A stretch of DNA of 39,623 nucleotides from a bacterium. GTDB lineage: Bacteria; Bacillota_A; Clostridia; Lachnospirales; Lachnospiraceae. Location: assembly GCA_004562915.1 (NCBI GenBank), contig SFQZ01000022.1, positions 1 to 39,623 of the forward strand, in the 5' to 3' direction. This document shows, one piece after another, positions 23,799-32,899 of this stretch (positions are counted from its first letter, which is position 1; each line of letters starts with the position of its first letter). Both the position numbers and the translations under genes were made by a program. The notes under the pieces are model-generated. The model was given only the letters and a program-made list of their open reading frames with translations. It was not told the DNA's origin and searched no databases.

Positions 23799-24599
23799 TC
23801 AAGAATATTCTATCTCCACTACTGTCAGTTCACGCGGATTTCTGATCCTGACCGGTATCGTATGCTCTCCCAAACCTGCGCTGACAATCATATTCGCGTT
23901 CCCATGACTTCGTATTCCGCAGCAAAGCCCGGAAAAAATATGAAAGTCCGGTGTCACAACCCCTGTTCTCTTTCCCAGTAATATAACTCCTCCATGATAG
24001 TGCCCAGACAAAGTAAGATCCGCTCCCCAATTCATGTAATCCTCTGCATACCTGGGATTATGTGCTAAAAGAACCGTATATCGATTCTGATCCGGATGCC
24101 CAAATATGCTTTCTAATTCACCAGCCATATCTTTTTTTCGAAACCCTTTCTCATAAAAATCTTCTCCTGCATTCAGTCCATATACCGTAAATGGGATTCC
24201 TTTTACGGTCAGTTCTATTTTCCGGTTCAGCAATCGAATGGCTTTTGTCCAGGCAATAGCATTTTCATAATCTGCTCCCATATCCCCATACGTTTCCTGA
24301 TGAAGGCTGATTCTCTGTTCATGATTTCCATTTGCATAAATCACCATATATCTCTGTGACAATCTTTCCATAAACCGCACTCCCGGACCAAGATCCGCCC
24401 CCGGTTTTCCCAGTATCACATCGCCTCCGACCATTACCAGATCCGGGGCACATATTTCCAAAAGTTTAAATAGTTTTTTTTCATCCTCCCCCACCACGCA
24501 GTTATGCATATCTGTCAAATACGCAATTTTTACTTTCCCTTTTTCAATTGTTTTACTGCTTTTCAGCTGATAGCTGCGAATGATTGTCTTTGATTTCAT
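23799..24599 (-). CDS. Metallophosphoesterase (YkuE-like)
   Basis: 266 residues. It carries the five calcineurin-type metal motifs in order: D30-x-H32 (YLTDMHN), G-G-D60 (MVGGDVILG), GNHE (91-94), a His in LLAHNPRY, and SGHYHGGV near residue 205. No signal peptide is seen. Members hydrolyse phosphodiesters or UDP-sugars such as UDP-diacylglucosamine; the substrate here is not known. The gene lies between rny and scpA on the same strand. A strong terminator precedes it, so it probably has its own promoter. Confidence 0.85.
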   Translation of the reverse strand: MKSKTIIRSYQLKSSKTIEKGKVKIAYLTDMHNCVVGEDEKKLFKLLEICAPDLVMVGGDVILGKPGADLGPGVRFMERLSQRYMVIYANGNHEQRISLHQETYGDMGADYENAIAWTKAIRLLNRKIELTVKGIPFTVYGLNAGEDFYEKGFRKKDMAGELESIFGHPDQNRYTVLLAHNPRYAEDYMNWGADLTLSGHYHGGVILLGKRTGVVTPDFHIFSGLCCGIRSHGNANMIVSAGLGEHTIPVRIRNPRELTVVEIEYS

Positions 24600-24635
24600 A
24601 TATCTCTCCTAACCACGGGACTTTCCTATAATACG

Positions 24636-24665
24636 AAAATAGCGGGGACTTATATCCGTCCCCGC
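24636..24665 (-). terminator. Terminator of rny
   Basis: On the minus strand GCGGGGAC pairs perfectly with GTCCCCGC (8 bp, GC-rich, 8-base loop) and is followed by TATTTT. It lies 30 bases after the rny stop. Confidence 0.78.
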
Positions 24666-24694
24666 CTCATTGTTGAACTTTTAAGAAAGCTATT

Positions 24695-26260
24695 TTACTT
24701 CGCGTAATCCACAACTCTGCTTTCTCTGATTACATTGACTTTAATCTGTCCAGGATATTCCAGTTCAGCCTCAATCTGTTTGGAAATATCTCTTGCAAGT
24801 AATACCATATCGGAATCATTGACATGATCCGGTAATACCATAATACGAACCTCTCGTCCTGCCTGAATAGCATAGGATTTGTCAACTCCTTTAAAGGAAT
24901 TGGTAATATCTTCTAACTGTTTCAATCTGTTTGTATATGTTTCCAGTGTTTCTCTTCGTGCACCAGGTCTTGCTGCGGAAATCGCATCAGCAGCCTGTAC
25001 AAGACAGGCAATCAATGATTCCGGTTCCACATCACCGTGATGTGCCTCCACTGCATTTATAACCAATGGAGATTCCTTATATTTTCTGCACAGATCCACA
25101 CCAATCTGAATATGGGAACCTTCCACTTCGTGATCGATGGATTTTCCGATATCATGTAATAAACCGGCACGTTTCGCCATACGGACATCCGTACCAACTT
25201 CAGCTGCCAGCAGACCAGCCAGCTGTGCAACCTCAATCGAATGCTTCAGAGCATTCTGACCGTAACTGGAGCGGAATTTCATTCTTCCCAGCAATCTGAT
25301 CAATTCCGGATGAATGCCATGAACACCCACTTCCAGAGCAGCATTCTCGCCTTCTTCACGGATCATGGTATCAACTTCTTTCTGGGCTTTTTCCACCATC
25401 TCCTCAATGCGAGCCGGATGGATTCTTCCATCCACAATCAATTTTTCAAGTGCGATTCTTGCCACTTCACGACGAATCGGATCAAAAGCAGATAAAACGA
25501 CTGCCTCAGGGGTATCATCAATAATCAGATCTACTCCAGTCAGTGTTTCCAGAGTACGGATATTTCTTCCTTCACGTCCGATGATTCGTCCTTTCATCTC
25601 ATCACTTGGAAGCTGTACCACTGAAATCGTGGTTTCGGATACATGATCCACCGCACATTTCTGAATAGCAGTAACCACATATTCCTTTGCTTTTTTTGCT
25701 GCATCCTCTTTTGCTTTTGATTCCAGCTCCTTATAGAGTTTTGCAGTATCAATTTTTACTTCATCTTCAACAGATTTTAAAAGATATTCCTTTGCCTGTT
25801 CGGAGGTAAGGCCTGAGATTCTCTCAAGTTCCTGTACTCCCTGGTCATGTAATTCGTCAACCTTTTTTTCTTTCTTTCTTAATTCTGCTTCTTTTGCTGT
25901 ATACTCTGCTTCTTTTTTCTCAATAGCATCTGCTTTTCGATCCACAGATTCTTCTTTCGCCAGTACACGCTTTTCATACTTTTGCAGCTCGTTCCTTCTC
26001 TCCTTGGTCTCTTTTTCCAGTTCATTTCTGGTTTTTAATGATTCCTCTTTCGCTTCCAGAAGAGCTTCTCGTTTCTTGGTTTCAGCGGTTTTCAAAGCTT
26101 CATCTATGATGTTTCTTGCTTTTTCTTCTGCTGTCCCAATCTTTTCAGCATCCTGTTTAACCTTATTGGACACAGCGACCTTGCAAGTAACGGGAACTGC
26201 GATAAGCAGCGTGATAGCTACAGCAACAAATGCAACAATAAAATACATTGCGTTTGCCAC
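24695..26260 (-). CDS. rny: Ribonuclease Y
   Basis: 521 residues, the usual length. The start is probably the GTG at 26260, with AGGAGGTG 5 bases upstream; an ATG four codons later is a poorer fit. One N-terminal membrane helix (about 5-27) is followed by a long Lys/Glu coiled coil (about 35-190). Then come a KH RNA-binding domain (SDEMKGRIIGREGRNIRTLE) and an HD domain (GLLHDIGKSIDHEVEGSH) with the metal-binding His-Asp. It is the membrane-bound endonuclease that starts bulk mRNA decay in Firmicutes. It follows recX with its own promoter inside the gap. Confidence 0.96.
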   Translation of the reverse strand: MANAMYFIVAFVAVAITLLIAVPVTCKVAVSNKVKQDAEKIGTAEEKARNIIDEALKTAETKKREALLEAKEESLKTRNELEKETKERRNELQKYEKRVLAKEESVDRKADAIEKKEAEYTAKEAELRKKEKKVDELHDQGVQELERISGLTSEQAKEYLLKSVEDEVKIDTAKLYKELESKAKEDAAKKAKEYVVTAIQKCAVDHVSETTISVVQLPSDEMKGRIIGREGRNIRTLETLTGVDLIIDDTPEAVVLSAFDPIRREVARIALEKLIVDGRIHPARIEEMVEKAQKEVDTMIREEGENAALEVGVHGIHPELIRLLGRMKFRSSYGQNALKHSIEVAQLAGLLAAEVGTDVRMAKRAGLLHDIGKSIDHEVEGSHIQIGVDLCRKYKESPLVINAVEAHHGDVEPESLIACLVQAADAISAARPGARRETLETYTNRLKQLEDITNSFKGVDKSYAIQAGREVRIMVLPDHVNDSDMVLLARDISKQIEAELEYPGQIKVNVIRESRVVDYAK

Positions 26261-26307
26261 AGGAGCACCTCCTTATTTAATTTTCATTGTACGATTACAA
26301 CGTTATA

Positions 26308-26336
26308 ATTTTATAATGATTTCACGAATTTGTCAA
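26308..26336 (-). promoter_or_regulatory. Promoter of rny
   Basis: Perfect TTGACA (minus strand, 26331-26336), a 17-base spacer and TAAAAT (26308-26313, 5 of 6). It lies between the recX stop and the rny start. Confidence 0.65.
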
Positions 26337-26352
26337 CGGATTCCCTCTGTTT

Positions 26353-26976
26353 TTATGAAAACCGCTCAAAAAAATCATGAAACACTTTCCATATATCACT
26401 GCTGCTGAATCCTTTTCTCATAAGATATCCATAATGCCTGCGTATTTCCTTTTCATCTGCCGACTGTGGATTTTTACAGCGTTTTTCAAGAATACTTCGA
26501 ATCAATTCTGTTTCATCCGGCTCCTGCTCATCTTCCATCTTTTCCCGGCAGGCTGCTATTATCTCACGGGAAACTCCTTTTTTCTCCAGCTCAAATTCCG
26601 CCTGTTTTCTGCTCTTGCGCCCTTCACTGCTGGAAAGATATCTGCAAACATATCTCTCATCATCCAGATAGTGGTACGCTTTGACATATGCGATTGCGAT
26701 ATCCACTGCTTTCTGCGTATACTCTCCCTGCTCGAGCTTTTTTCTCAACTGTGCTTCTGTATAATCCATCCGATTCAGAAGATGCATAGCACGTACTTTT
26801 GCTCTTTTGATCAGTATCTCTTCCTGTATCTCTGCAAAAAGCTCATATGGCAATTCCATATTTTCTCTCAGTCTGTAACGAGAAAGCTCGCCTTTGTACA
26901 AGACAAAGGCAAGCTGTTCATCTGTCATAACACGGTACTTCTGTTTTGTTACAGGTATGATTTCCGTAATAATCAT
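26353..26976 (-). CDS. recX: Regulatory protein RecX
   Basis: 207 residues, mostly helical. It contains the RecX three-helix repeats: A..LLNRMDYTEAQLRKKL, AIAYVKAYHYLDDERYVCRYL and RKQAEFELEKKGVSREII. RecX binds RecA filaments and limits their activity. The start overlaps the recA stop by 4 bases (ATGA-type), so the two are co-translated and share the SOS control of recA. Confidence 0.9.
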   Translation of the reverse strand: MIITEIIPVTKQKYRVMTDEQLAFVLYKGELSRYRLRENMELPYELFAEIQEEILIKRAKVRAMHLLNRMDYTEAQLRKKLEQGEYTQKAVDIAIAYVKAYHYLDDERYVCRYLSSSEGRKSRKQAEFELEKKGVSREIIAACREKMEDEQEPDETELIRSILEKRCKNPQSADEKEIRRHYGYLMRKGFSSSDIWKVFHDFFERFS

Positions 26977-28019
26977 ACGTTTTCATCTTCCGATTCGGAT
27001 GTTTTCTCCTGTATCTTGAGTTCTTCTGCCAGACCATAATGTGCACGAACTTTCTGCTCCACTTCCGCAGCAATCTCCGGATTCTCCTTCAGATAATTCT
27101 TTGCATTTTCGCGTCCCTGACCAATTTTTCCGTCATTGTATGCAAACCATGCACCGCTCTTCTGTATAATGCCCAGATTCACAGCCAGATCCAGAATATC
27201 ACTTTCTTTGGATATCCCTTTACCAAACATAATATCAAACTCAGCTTCCTTAAATGGAGGTGCGATCTTATTCTTTACCACTTTGATCCTGGTACGATTT
27301 CCAATTACTTCACCGCCCTGCTTCAAAGACTCGGTTCTTCTTACATCCATACGGATTGAAGCATAGAACTTCAGTGCACGTCCTCCTGTTGTAGTCTCCG
27401 GATTTCCGAACATCACACCGATTTTTTCACGAAGCTGATTAATAAAAATAACAATACAATTTGATTTGCTGACAACACCTGTAAGTTTTCGAAGAGCCTG
27501 TGACATCAGTCTCGCCTGAAGTCCCATATGAGACTCACCCATATCGCCCTCAATCTCTGCTTTCGGAACCAATGCTGCCACAGAGTCCACAATGATAATA
27601 TCAATAGCACCGGAACGAACCATAGTCTCTGTAATCTCCAGAGCCTGTTCTCCGTTATCCGGCTGAGAAATGTACAGTTCATCAATATCTACGCCAATAT
27701 TCTTTGCATATACAGGATCCAATGCATGCTCCGCATCGATAAATCCGGCAATTCCTCCTCTTTTCTGTACTTCTGCTACCATATGCAAAGCAACCGTTGT
27801 TTTACCGCTGGATTCCGGTCCATAGATCTCAATAATTCTTCCTCTCGGAACGCCGCCCACTCCAAGGGCAATATCCAGACTCAGGGAACCTGTGGGAACT
27901 GTCTGTACATTAATATCTTTTCCCGAATCTCCCAGCTTCATCACGGAACCTTTTCCAAACTGCTTCTCAATCTGTCCCAGAGCCGCATCCAGCGCTTTTA
28001 ATTTATCTTCCTTAACCAT
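26973..28019 (-). CDS. recA: Recombinase RecA
   Basis: 348 residues from the ATG at 28019, preceded by AAAGGAG. The track of open codons reaches 28205, but that part covers the promoter and the SOS box and is not coding. Walker A is GPESSGKTT (67-75), Walker B is IDIIIVDSV, loop L2 lies after INQLREKIGVMFGNPETTTGG, and the C-terminus is acidic (SESEDENV). It drives homologous recombination and the SOS response. The promoter carries a Firmicute LexA box. Confidence 0.98.
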   Translation of the reverse strand: MVKEDKLKALDAALGQIEKQFGKGSVMKLGDSGKDINVQTVPTGSLSLDIALGVGGVPRGRIIEIYGPESSGKTTVALHMVAEVQKRGGIAGFIDAEHALDPVYAKNIGVDIDELYISQPDNGEQALEITETMVRSGAIDIIIVDSVAALVPKAEIEGDMGESHMGLQARLMSQALRKLTGVVSKSNCIVIFINQLREKIGVMFGNPETTTGGRALKFYASIRMDVRRTESLKQGGEVIGNRTRIKVVKNKIAPPFKEAEFDIMFGKGISKESDILDLAVNLGIIQKSGAWFAYNDGKIGQGRENAKNYLKENPEIAAEVEQKVRAHYGLAEELKIQEKTSESEDENV

Positions 28020-28043
28020 AATGATCTCCTTTTTTCGAAAATG

Positions 28044-28057
28044 CGAACTTATGTTCG
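28044..28057. promoter_or_regulatory. LexA (SOS) box of recA
   Basis: CGAACTTATGTTCG matches the Firmicute SOS box (CGAAC-N4-GTTCG). It lies about 12 bases past the recA -10 box, where LexA would block transcription. Confidence 0.88.
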
Positions 28058-28068
28058 TTGTTGTTACC

Positions 28069-28097
28069 ATAGTATTACACTTTTTTTCACTTGTCAA
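28069..28097 (-). promoter_or_regulatory. Sigma-A promoter of recA-recX
   Basis: Perfect TTGACA (minus strand, 28092-28097), a 17-base spacer and TACTAT (28069-28074). The SOS box follows directly. Confidence 0.75.
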
Positions 28098-28173
28098 CCG
28101 ATATTTTGAATCTGTGGGGGAAATCCGGCGAAATGCCGTGTGAAATTTATTCGATAATTTGACATTACAGGAA

Positions 28174-28215
28174 ATACGCCGGACTGTCAAGAATTTTTCC
28201 TGCAATCCGACGTAT
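28174..28215 (-). terminator. Hairpin between the coat-protein genes and recA
   Basis: On the minus strand ATACGTCGGATTG pairs with CAGTCCGGCGTAT (13 bp, two G-U pairs, 16-base loop). Only TT follows it, so it is a poor intrinsic terminator, but it is the only strong hairpin in the roughly 200-base gap (28098-28296) after the CotF-like gene. Confidence 0.4.
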
Positions 28216-28296
28216 CTTACCTAAAACTTGTTACTGTTCACTTCATGACCAGCAACAAAACTTTTCTGCATTTATTTCCATTTTTACAGAAATCCG

Positions 28297-28554
28297 TCAA
28301 CTCATGGAATCTCTTGTAACAATACTTCTTACATGAGCGATTTCTTCCGGAGTAGCCGGCGCTGCCGGTACATAGTACTGTTTCTCACGGGCAATCTGAT
28401 AAATTTCTTCCTGAGACATCTCACATTGACTTCTCATCTGCTTTAATGTCTCTTTCAACTGTTTGTTTCCAGTCTGCGGAATCATTTCCCCGTAATGCAT
28501 CAATTCACCATTAATACTGGTCAAAGTGTCATTTACCATTGCTTTTTCATTCAT
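28297..28554 (-). CDS. Spore coat protein, CotF family
   Basis: 85 residues. MNEKAMVNDTLTSINGELMHYGEMIPQTGN followed by QLKETLKQMRSQCEMSQEEIYQIAREKQYYVPA matches the short ferritin-like helical CotF/coat F family found in Clostridia. This family is tied to the spore coat. It is placed 12 bases after a second small helical protein gene, so the two form a pair. Confidence 0.8.
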   Translation of the reverse strand: MNEKAMVNDTLTSINGELMHYGEMIPQTGNKQLKETLKQMRSQCEMSQEEIYQIAREKQYYVPAAPATPEEIAHVRSIVTRDSMS

Positions 28555-28566
28555 GATTATCCCCTC

Positions 28567-28752
28567 CTACTGTAAGAATTGAAGTAGCTGCTGTTTTGAC
28601 TGCAGTGCGCTCTGCGCAGATTTCTGAAAAAACTGCTGCACCTTTGGATCTGTAGCAGTTTTCGCATATTCCTGCATTTTACAATGATTGGTTTCGCATC
28701 CTACAATCAGATGACGGAGATTCTGAATGTCCAGCTCTGTTAAATTTGTCAT
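28567..28752 (-). CDS. Small helical protein paired with the CotF-like gene
   Basis: 61 residues from the ATG at 28752 (GGAGGAAAT upstream); a longer frame to 28896 would run into glgA. It is predicted to be all-helical: LTELDIQNLRHLIVGCETNHCKMQEYAK, then DPKVQQFFQKSAQSALQSKQQLLQFL. The pattern resembles the first half of ferritin-like coat proteins. It sits 12 bases before the CotF-like gene and 64 bases after glgA. It may be a spore-related partner; the exact role is unknown. Confidence 0.72.
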   Translation of the reverse strand: MTNLTELDIQNLRHLIVGCETNHCKMQEYAKTATDPKVQQFFQKSAQSALQSKQQLLQFLQ

Positions 28753-28816
28753 ATTATTTCCTCCTGTAATCTTTTTTACTCTGTTAGTATTACTATCAGA
28801 AGGAAAAATATACATT

Positions 28817-30262
28817 TTAAAATCCTGCCAGCCAGTTATACATTTCTTCGTACTGTTTTGCAGAATTATTCCAGGAATAATCTTTCGCCATAGCACGGTC
28901 TATGATCTTATTCCATTCACGTTTTCGATCATAATACACCTGCTCAGCATAACGAATAGTTCCCAGCATCTCGTGTGCATTATAATTGGTAAAGCTAAAT
29001 CCGGTCCCGGTTCCTTCGAACTCATTGTACGGCTGAACCGTATCTTTCAGACCGCCGGTTTCACGCACGATCGGAACAGTGCCATACCGCAGGCTCATCA
29101 ACTGGCTCAAACCACATGGTTCAAAAAGTGATGGCATCAAAAACGCATCCGAAGCCGCATATATTTTATGTGACAGTGCCTCTGAATAATAAATATTGGC
29201 AGATACTTTTTTATCATATTTCCATGCAAAATGACGGAACATATTTTCGTATTTTTCTTCTCCGGTTCCAAGCACAACTAACTGGATGCCATCCTGACAA
29301 AGTTCATCCATCACATACGCGATCAGATCAAACCCTTTCTGATCTGTCAGACGTGAAACAATACCAAGCATCATCGTCTTCGGATTTACTTCCAGTCCAA
29401 GTTCTTCCTGCAGTGCCAGTTTGTTCTTTACTTTTTCTTTCCGGAATGTTTTTGCATTGTAATTCTTTGCGATCATGGTATCCGTCTCCGGATTGTATTC
29501 ACCATAATCGATACCATTTACAATACCTCTCAGGCTGTTGCTTCTTGCACACATGAGACCGTCAAGTCCCTCTCCATAAAACGGAGTTTTAATCTCTTCT
29601 GCATATGTGTTACTTACAGTAGTAATGGCATCGGCATATACCAGCCCGCCTTTCAGGTAGTTCGCATCTTTGTTTGATTCCAGCTTATCCGGTGTAAAGA
29701 AATAATCTGATAAGCCGGTAATACTTTTAATCGTTTTTATATCATATACACCCTGGAACTTCAGGTTATGTATTGTCATAACAGATTTAATTCCACGGTA
29801 AAAATCACTTCCCTGGAAACGTTCTTTCAAATATACCGGAATTAAACCTGTCTGCCAGTCGTGACAGTGAATAATATCAGGTCTGAAATCAATCACTGGA
29901 AGGATTGACAACGCTGCTTTTGAGAAAAATGCAAATTTCTCAAGATCAGCCGGCATACCATAATATGGTTTATCCCCGCTGAAATGCTCTTCATTGTCAA
30001 TAAAATAAAATTTGATACCGTCATATTCTGTCTCAAAAATTCCTACATACTGCTGTCTCCAGTTCAAGTCAAGATAGAAATGAGTGATATAGCGCAGCTG
30101 ATCTTTAAATTGTGGTTTCATGCAGGCATACTTTGGAATAACCACCCGCACATCAAAATATTCTTTTGGAAAGCACTTTGGCAAAGAACCTACAACGTCT
30201 GCCAAACCGCCTGTTTTTATAAACGGTACTGCTTCCGACGCAACATATAACACCTTTTTCAT
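28817..30262 (-). CDS. glgA: Glycogen (starch) synthase, GT5
   Basis: 481 residues from the ATG at 30262 (GGGAGG upstream). It has the GT5 start MKKVLYVASEAVPFIKTGGLADVVG, in which the KTGGL loop (16-20) binds ADP-glucose. GIVSRLTDQKGFDLI starts the second Rossmann domain. The C-terminal loop LFEPCGLSQLMSLRYGTVPIVRETGGL holds the catalytic Glu. It elongates alpha-1,4-glucan from ADP-glucose. The rest of the glg operon is not in the window. A TATAAT-like box lies at 30307-30312 on the minus strand with only a weak -35. The gene follows spo0A by 90 bases. Confidence 0.95.
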   Translation of the reverse strand: MKKVLYVASEAVPFIKTGGLADVVGSLPKCFPKEYFDVRVVIPKYACMKPQFKDQLRYITHFYLDLNWRQQYVGIFETEYDGIKFYFIDNEEHFSGDKPYYGMPADLEKFAFFSKAALSILPVIDFRPDIIHCHDWQTGLIPVYLKERFQGSDFYRGIKSVMTIHNLKFQGVYDIKTIKSITGLSDYFFTPDKLESNKDANYLKGGLVYADAITTVSNTYAEEIKTPFYGEGLDGLMCARSNSLRGIVNGIDYGEYNPETDTMIAKNYNAKTFRKEKVKNKLALQEELGLEVNPKTMMLGIVSRLTDQKGFDLIAYVMDELCQDGIQLVVLGTGEEKYENMFRHFAWKYDKKVSANIYYSEALSHKIYAASDAFLMPSLFEPCGLSQLMSLRYGTVPIVRETGGLKDTVQPYNEFEGTGTGFSFTNYNAHEMLGTIRYAEQVYYDRKREWNKIIDRAMAKDYSWNNSAKQYEEMYNWLAGF

Positions 30263-30352
30263 GCGTATAAACCTCCCTGATTGTTTCTGAAAAAATTCTA
30301 ACACTGATTATATCGCATTTTGTCTAAAAAGGAAAGTGTTATATCGTTTTCT

Positions 30353-31150
30353 TTATGCATTTTTATACTCCAAACGTATTTTATCGGCAATCAATGCAAT
30401 AAATTCTGAATTTGTTGGTTTGCCTTTTCCGGTGCTTACAGTGTACCCAAATAACTCATCAATCGTGTCCATCTTTCCCCTGCTCCAGGCCACCTCAATC
30501 GCATGACGAATCGCTCTCTCCACTCTGCTTGATGTGGTCTGGTGCTTTTTGGCAATTGTCGGATACAGAATTTTTGTAATGGAATTCAGCATTTCCATAT
30601 CCTCCACAGACATAATAATCGCGTCTCTCAGATATTGATATCCTTTAATATGGGCAGGCACTCCGATCTCATGGATAATATCCGTGACATCCATTTCCAG
30701 ATTTCTCACAGGTACCTCTCTGATCTGTTCCAAAGTCCCATTTCTTCGCATTTCTCTATTTTTTCCAATACCTGCATTTTTAAAATGTTTGATTCTGTTT
30801 AAAATCATTTCATTATCAAAAGGTTTCATGATGTAATAACATGCACCCAGATTAAACGCATCTTCCGTGATCCTCTCTTGTCCGACAGCGGAAATAACAA
30901 TAAAAGCAGGATGTTTTTTCATGCTGCTATCCTGATTTACTTTTTCCATAACCGTCAATCCATCCACCTTCGGCATAATGATATCCAGAAGCACAACATC
31001 AGGCTCTTTTTCCTTTATGATTTCATAAATGTCTTTGCCATTGTCCGCCTGACCTACCAGCTCCAGTTCATTGTCATCCTTTATCAATGTTCCCAGAAGA
31101 TTCACCATGCGCTCATTATCATCAGCTATAGCTATATTTAATTTTTCCAT
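30353..31150 (-). CDS. spo0A: Stage 0 sporulation protein A (response regulator)
   Basis: 265 residues from the ATG at 31150 (GGAGGCGAAA upstream). The receiver domain has the acidic pair D10-D11, the phospho-acceptor D56 (VLLDIIMPKVDG) and a conserved KPFDNE. After a short linker comes the Spo0A C-terminal domain with recognition helix region TSSRVERAIRHAIEVAWSRG and the ending GKPTNSEFIALIADKIRLE. When phosphorylated it starts sporulation. The usual neighbour spoIVB is missing from its normal place upstream; only short fragments of it remain at 33400 and 34743. Confidence 0.96.
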   Translation of the reverse strand: MEKLNIAIADDNERMVNLLGTLIKDDNELELVGQADNGKDIYEIIKEKEPDVVLLDIIMPKVDGLTVMEKVNQDSSMKKHPAFIVISAVGQERITEDAFNLGACYYIMKPFDNEMILNRIKHFKNAGIGKNREMRRNGTLEQIREVPVRNLEMDVTDIIHEIGVPAHIKGYQYLRDAIIMSVEDMEMLNSITKILYPTIAKKHQTTSSRVERAIRHAIEVAWSRGKMDTIDELFGYTVSTGKGKPTNSEFIALIADKIRLEYKNA

Positions 31151-31242
31151 TTTCGCTCCTCCATTCAACTATGTTTCTGCTTTCGTCGTTTGGAAATAGC
31201 GGGCCCTCTCACAGATTTTCCTGTGTTCCAAATGATAATTGT

Positions 31243-31271
31243 ATTATAAATTTAAACATTTTCCAAATCAA
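31243..31271 (-). promoter_or_regulatory. Sigma-A promoter of spo0A
   Basis: TTGATT (minus strand, 31266-31271), a 17-base spacer and a perfect TATAAT (31243-31248). The leader to the ATG is about 85 bases and includes a short CACAG/CTGTG hairpin. Confidence 0.65.
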
Positions 31272-31300
31272 GGCATCTTTCCTTAAATTGTGTATTTTCG

Positions 31301-31307
31301 TTTGACA
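31301..31307 (-). promoter_or_regulatory. Candidate Spo0A binding box
   Basis: TGTCAAA on the minus strand matches the 0A box TGTCGAA at 6 of 7 bases. It lies about 30 bases upstream of the spo0A -35, where Spo0A could act on its own gene. Chance matches of this length are common. Confidence 0.35.
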
Positions 31308-31386
31308 ATTTCTGAGTGGGAAACCGATATTTTGAGTGGTTCCAACAATATTCATGTCTATTTTCCAAGAATTTACACACACTTCA

Positions 31387-32691
31387 CTATTCTGTTTTCA
31401 GTGCATTGGGATATATTTTTTCCATTCTCTCATCACTAAATCGTTCATCTATAGTCTCCTGCCAGCTGTGGGATGCCTTTACCCCTCGCCCTCTCTCATC
31501 GTATCGAATCAAAGCCATACAGGTCACAATGATGTTACAGCACATAAAAACAACGAGAATCCAGGTAATCATTTTTCCAATTTTAACAGGAATTCTTTCT
31601 ATCCATGAGGAAATAAACGGATACAGTATTTTAAACCATACAACTGCTGCAATTCCCCAGAAAAAACAGTAGAGAAGGTTGATTCTTCCACCCAGATTGA
31701 AAGGTATATTGCTGTAGTCCCAAAATACAGTTCCAAATACAATCTCAGTGAATACGCTGCAGAGATATTCATAGGCTCCTCCGAGAAATGTTCCCATCAA
31801 AAACAGGAATCTGTCTGATTTGTCTCTGTATTTGTAAAGAAGTGCTGTAACCGCTGCAATCGCCAAACCCCATACGATACTGAAAGCTCCCCATACTACA
31901 CTGCTTCGACTCATCCAGACTCCGGCCGTAATTCGACAGAAAATAGTCTCTGTGATGTCACCAAGAAATGCTCCTACAAAAAACAGCATGGCAATTTTAT
32001 AGAAATCACATCCGTACGCAAAAATTGTTTTGTCTTTTTCAGATAATTCTTTCTTCTCAGCTTCAGGGTATGCTTTTTGTATACGTGTATCTACTTTACC
32101 ATATATCCATCTTCCCAGACTGGAGCTGATATCCGTCAGCCATGCATCTGCAGCCTCCCATTGTTCTATCCTGCGGCTTCTCCCGGAAAGGATGACCAAA
32201 GTTGCCACCACATCCACTGTAAGAAGAATCAATAGGCTCCAGACAATAATTTTCCCTGGCAATGTTGGAATGATTCCATACAATTTCAACAAAAATGGAT
32301 TGCCCCATTTCATGACAATCATTCCAAGAACACCCCAGCACAAAGAAGCCGGAAGACAAATATATCCATCCAGATTCCAGCGAATCTTTGAGTAATCCCA
32401 CCATTTTTCATGATACATTTTTTCAATCAGATGTCCGGCAGTCCATTCCAGCACCGTTGTCAGAATCAAAATTCCCAAAAACAACCAGAATCCTTTTAAT
32501 TCCTGTAATGCAACCGTTATAAGTACGGCTGCGATACCGTAGATCACACAGACCGGTCCATTGATAAGTCCACGGTTTACAAAACGCTTCTGTTTTGCAG
32601 CCGCTGTCACCGTTTCTAAAATCCATCCCAAAAAGGAATAAACAAAAAACAGCCACACAATTTCATATCCTGTAAATATCATAATGTACAC
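31387..32691 (-). CDS. Putative ABC transporter permease, CmpB family (two tandem domains)
   Basis: 434 residues and about 11 membrane segments. The CmpB-type domain occurs twice: WLFFVYSFLGWILETVTAAA near the N-terminus, and MLFFVGAFLGDITETIFCRI from about 230. Each is followed by the family's WxYSxxxxNLxGxI pattern (WWDYSKIRWNLDGYI and FWDYSNIPFNLGGRI). The family is annotated as an ABC-type permease, but no ATPase gene is adjacent and the function is unknown. The start may be the GTG at 32691 (AAGGA 6 bases upstream) or the ATG three codons later. The gene sits between spo0A and the decayed RhuM cassette, where spoIVB would normally be. Confidence 0.82.
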   Translation of the reverse strand: MYIMIFTGYEIVWLFFVYSFLGWILETVTAAAKQKRFVNRGLINGPVCVIYGIAAVLITVALQELKGFWLFLGILILTTVLEWTAGHLIEKMYHEKWWDYSKIRWNLDGYICLPASLCWGVLGMIVMKWGNPFLLKLYGIIPTLPGKIIVWSLLILLTVDVVATLVILSGRSRRIEQWEAADAWLTDISSSLGRWIYGKVDTRIQKAYPEAEKKELSEKDKTIFAYGCDFYKIAMLFFVGAFLGDITETIFCRITAGVWMSRSSVVWGAFSIVWGLAIAAVTALLYKYRDKSDRFLFLMGTFLGGAYEYLCSVFTEIVFGTVFWDYSNIPFNLGGRINLLYCFFWGIAAVVWFKILYPFISSWIERIPVKIGKMITWILVVFMCCNIIVTCMALIRYDERGRGVKASHSWQETIDERFSDERMEKIYPNALKTE

Positions 32692-32731
32692 TCTTGTCCT
32701 TTCTCATTTGTTTATGTTTTTTGACATAATA

Positions 32732-32899
32732 CTACTTTGGATGTTTCTCTATCCAGCAGGCTTCACAACAATCTCTCGGACAGATGCTTTCTCCATTGAT
32801 TTCTTTTTTAAGAATATATGTTGCTTCATTCCCTTTCGGGCGTGTCATGTTCTGATGATCTTCTGTTTCAAAAATTACAATCTCATTATTTTTCTGCAT
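32732..32899 (-). pseudogene. Decayed RhuM-type protein (internal deletion, Fic part lost)
   Basis: A 55-codon frame, short but complete. It begins MQKNNEIVIFETEDHQ like the intact RhuM-Fic protein at 33550-34425. It then jumps directly to NMTRPKGNEATYIL, which in the intact protein begins after residue 165. Residues 17-165 are thus missing in frame, with the join at the shared Asp-His-Gln. After ATYIL the homology stops and a cysteine-rich tail (ICPRDCCEACW) runs to a TAG. The Fic domain is absent. The start overlaps the XRE gene by 14 bases, exactly as in the intact cassette. Confidence 0.8.

Noticed and set aside
28020..28205. Extended N-terminus of recA
   Set aside because: The extra codons cross the recA promoter and SOS box, and the internal ATG at 28019 has a good ribosome site and the normal RecA start.
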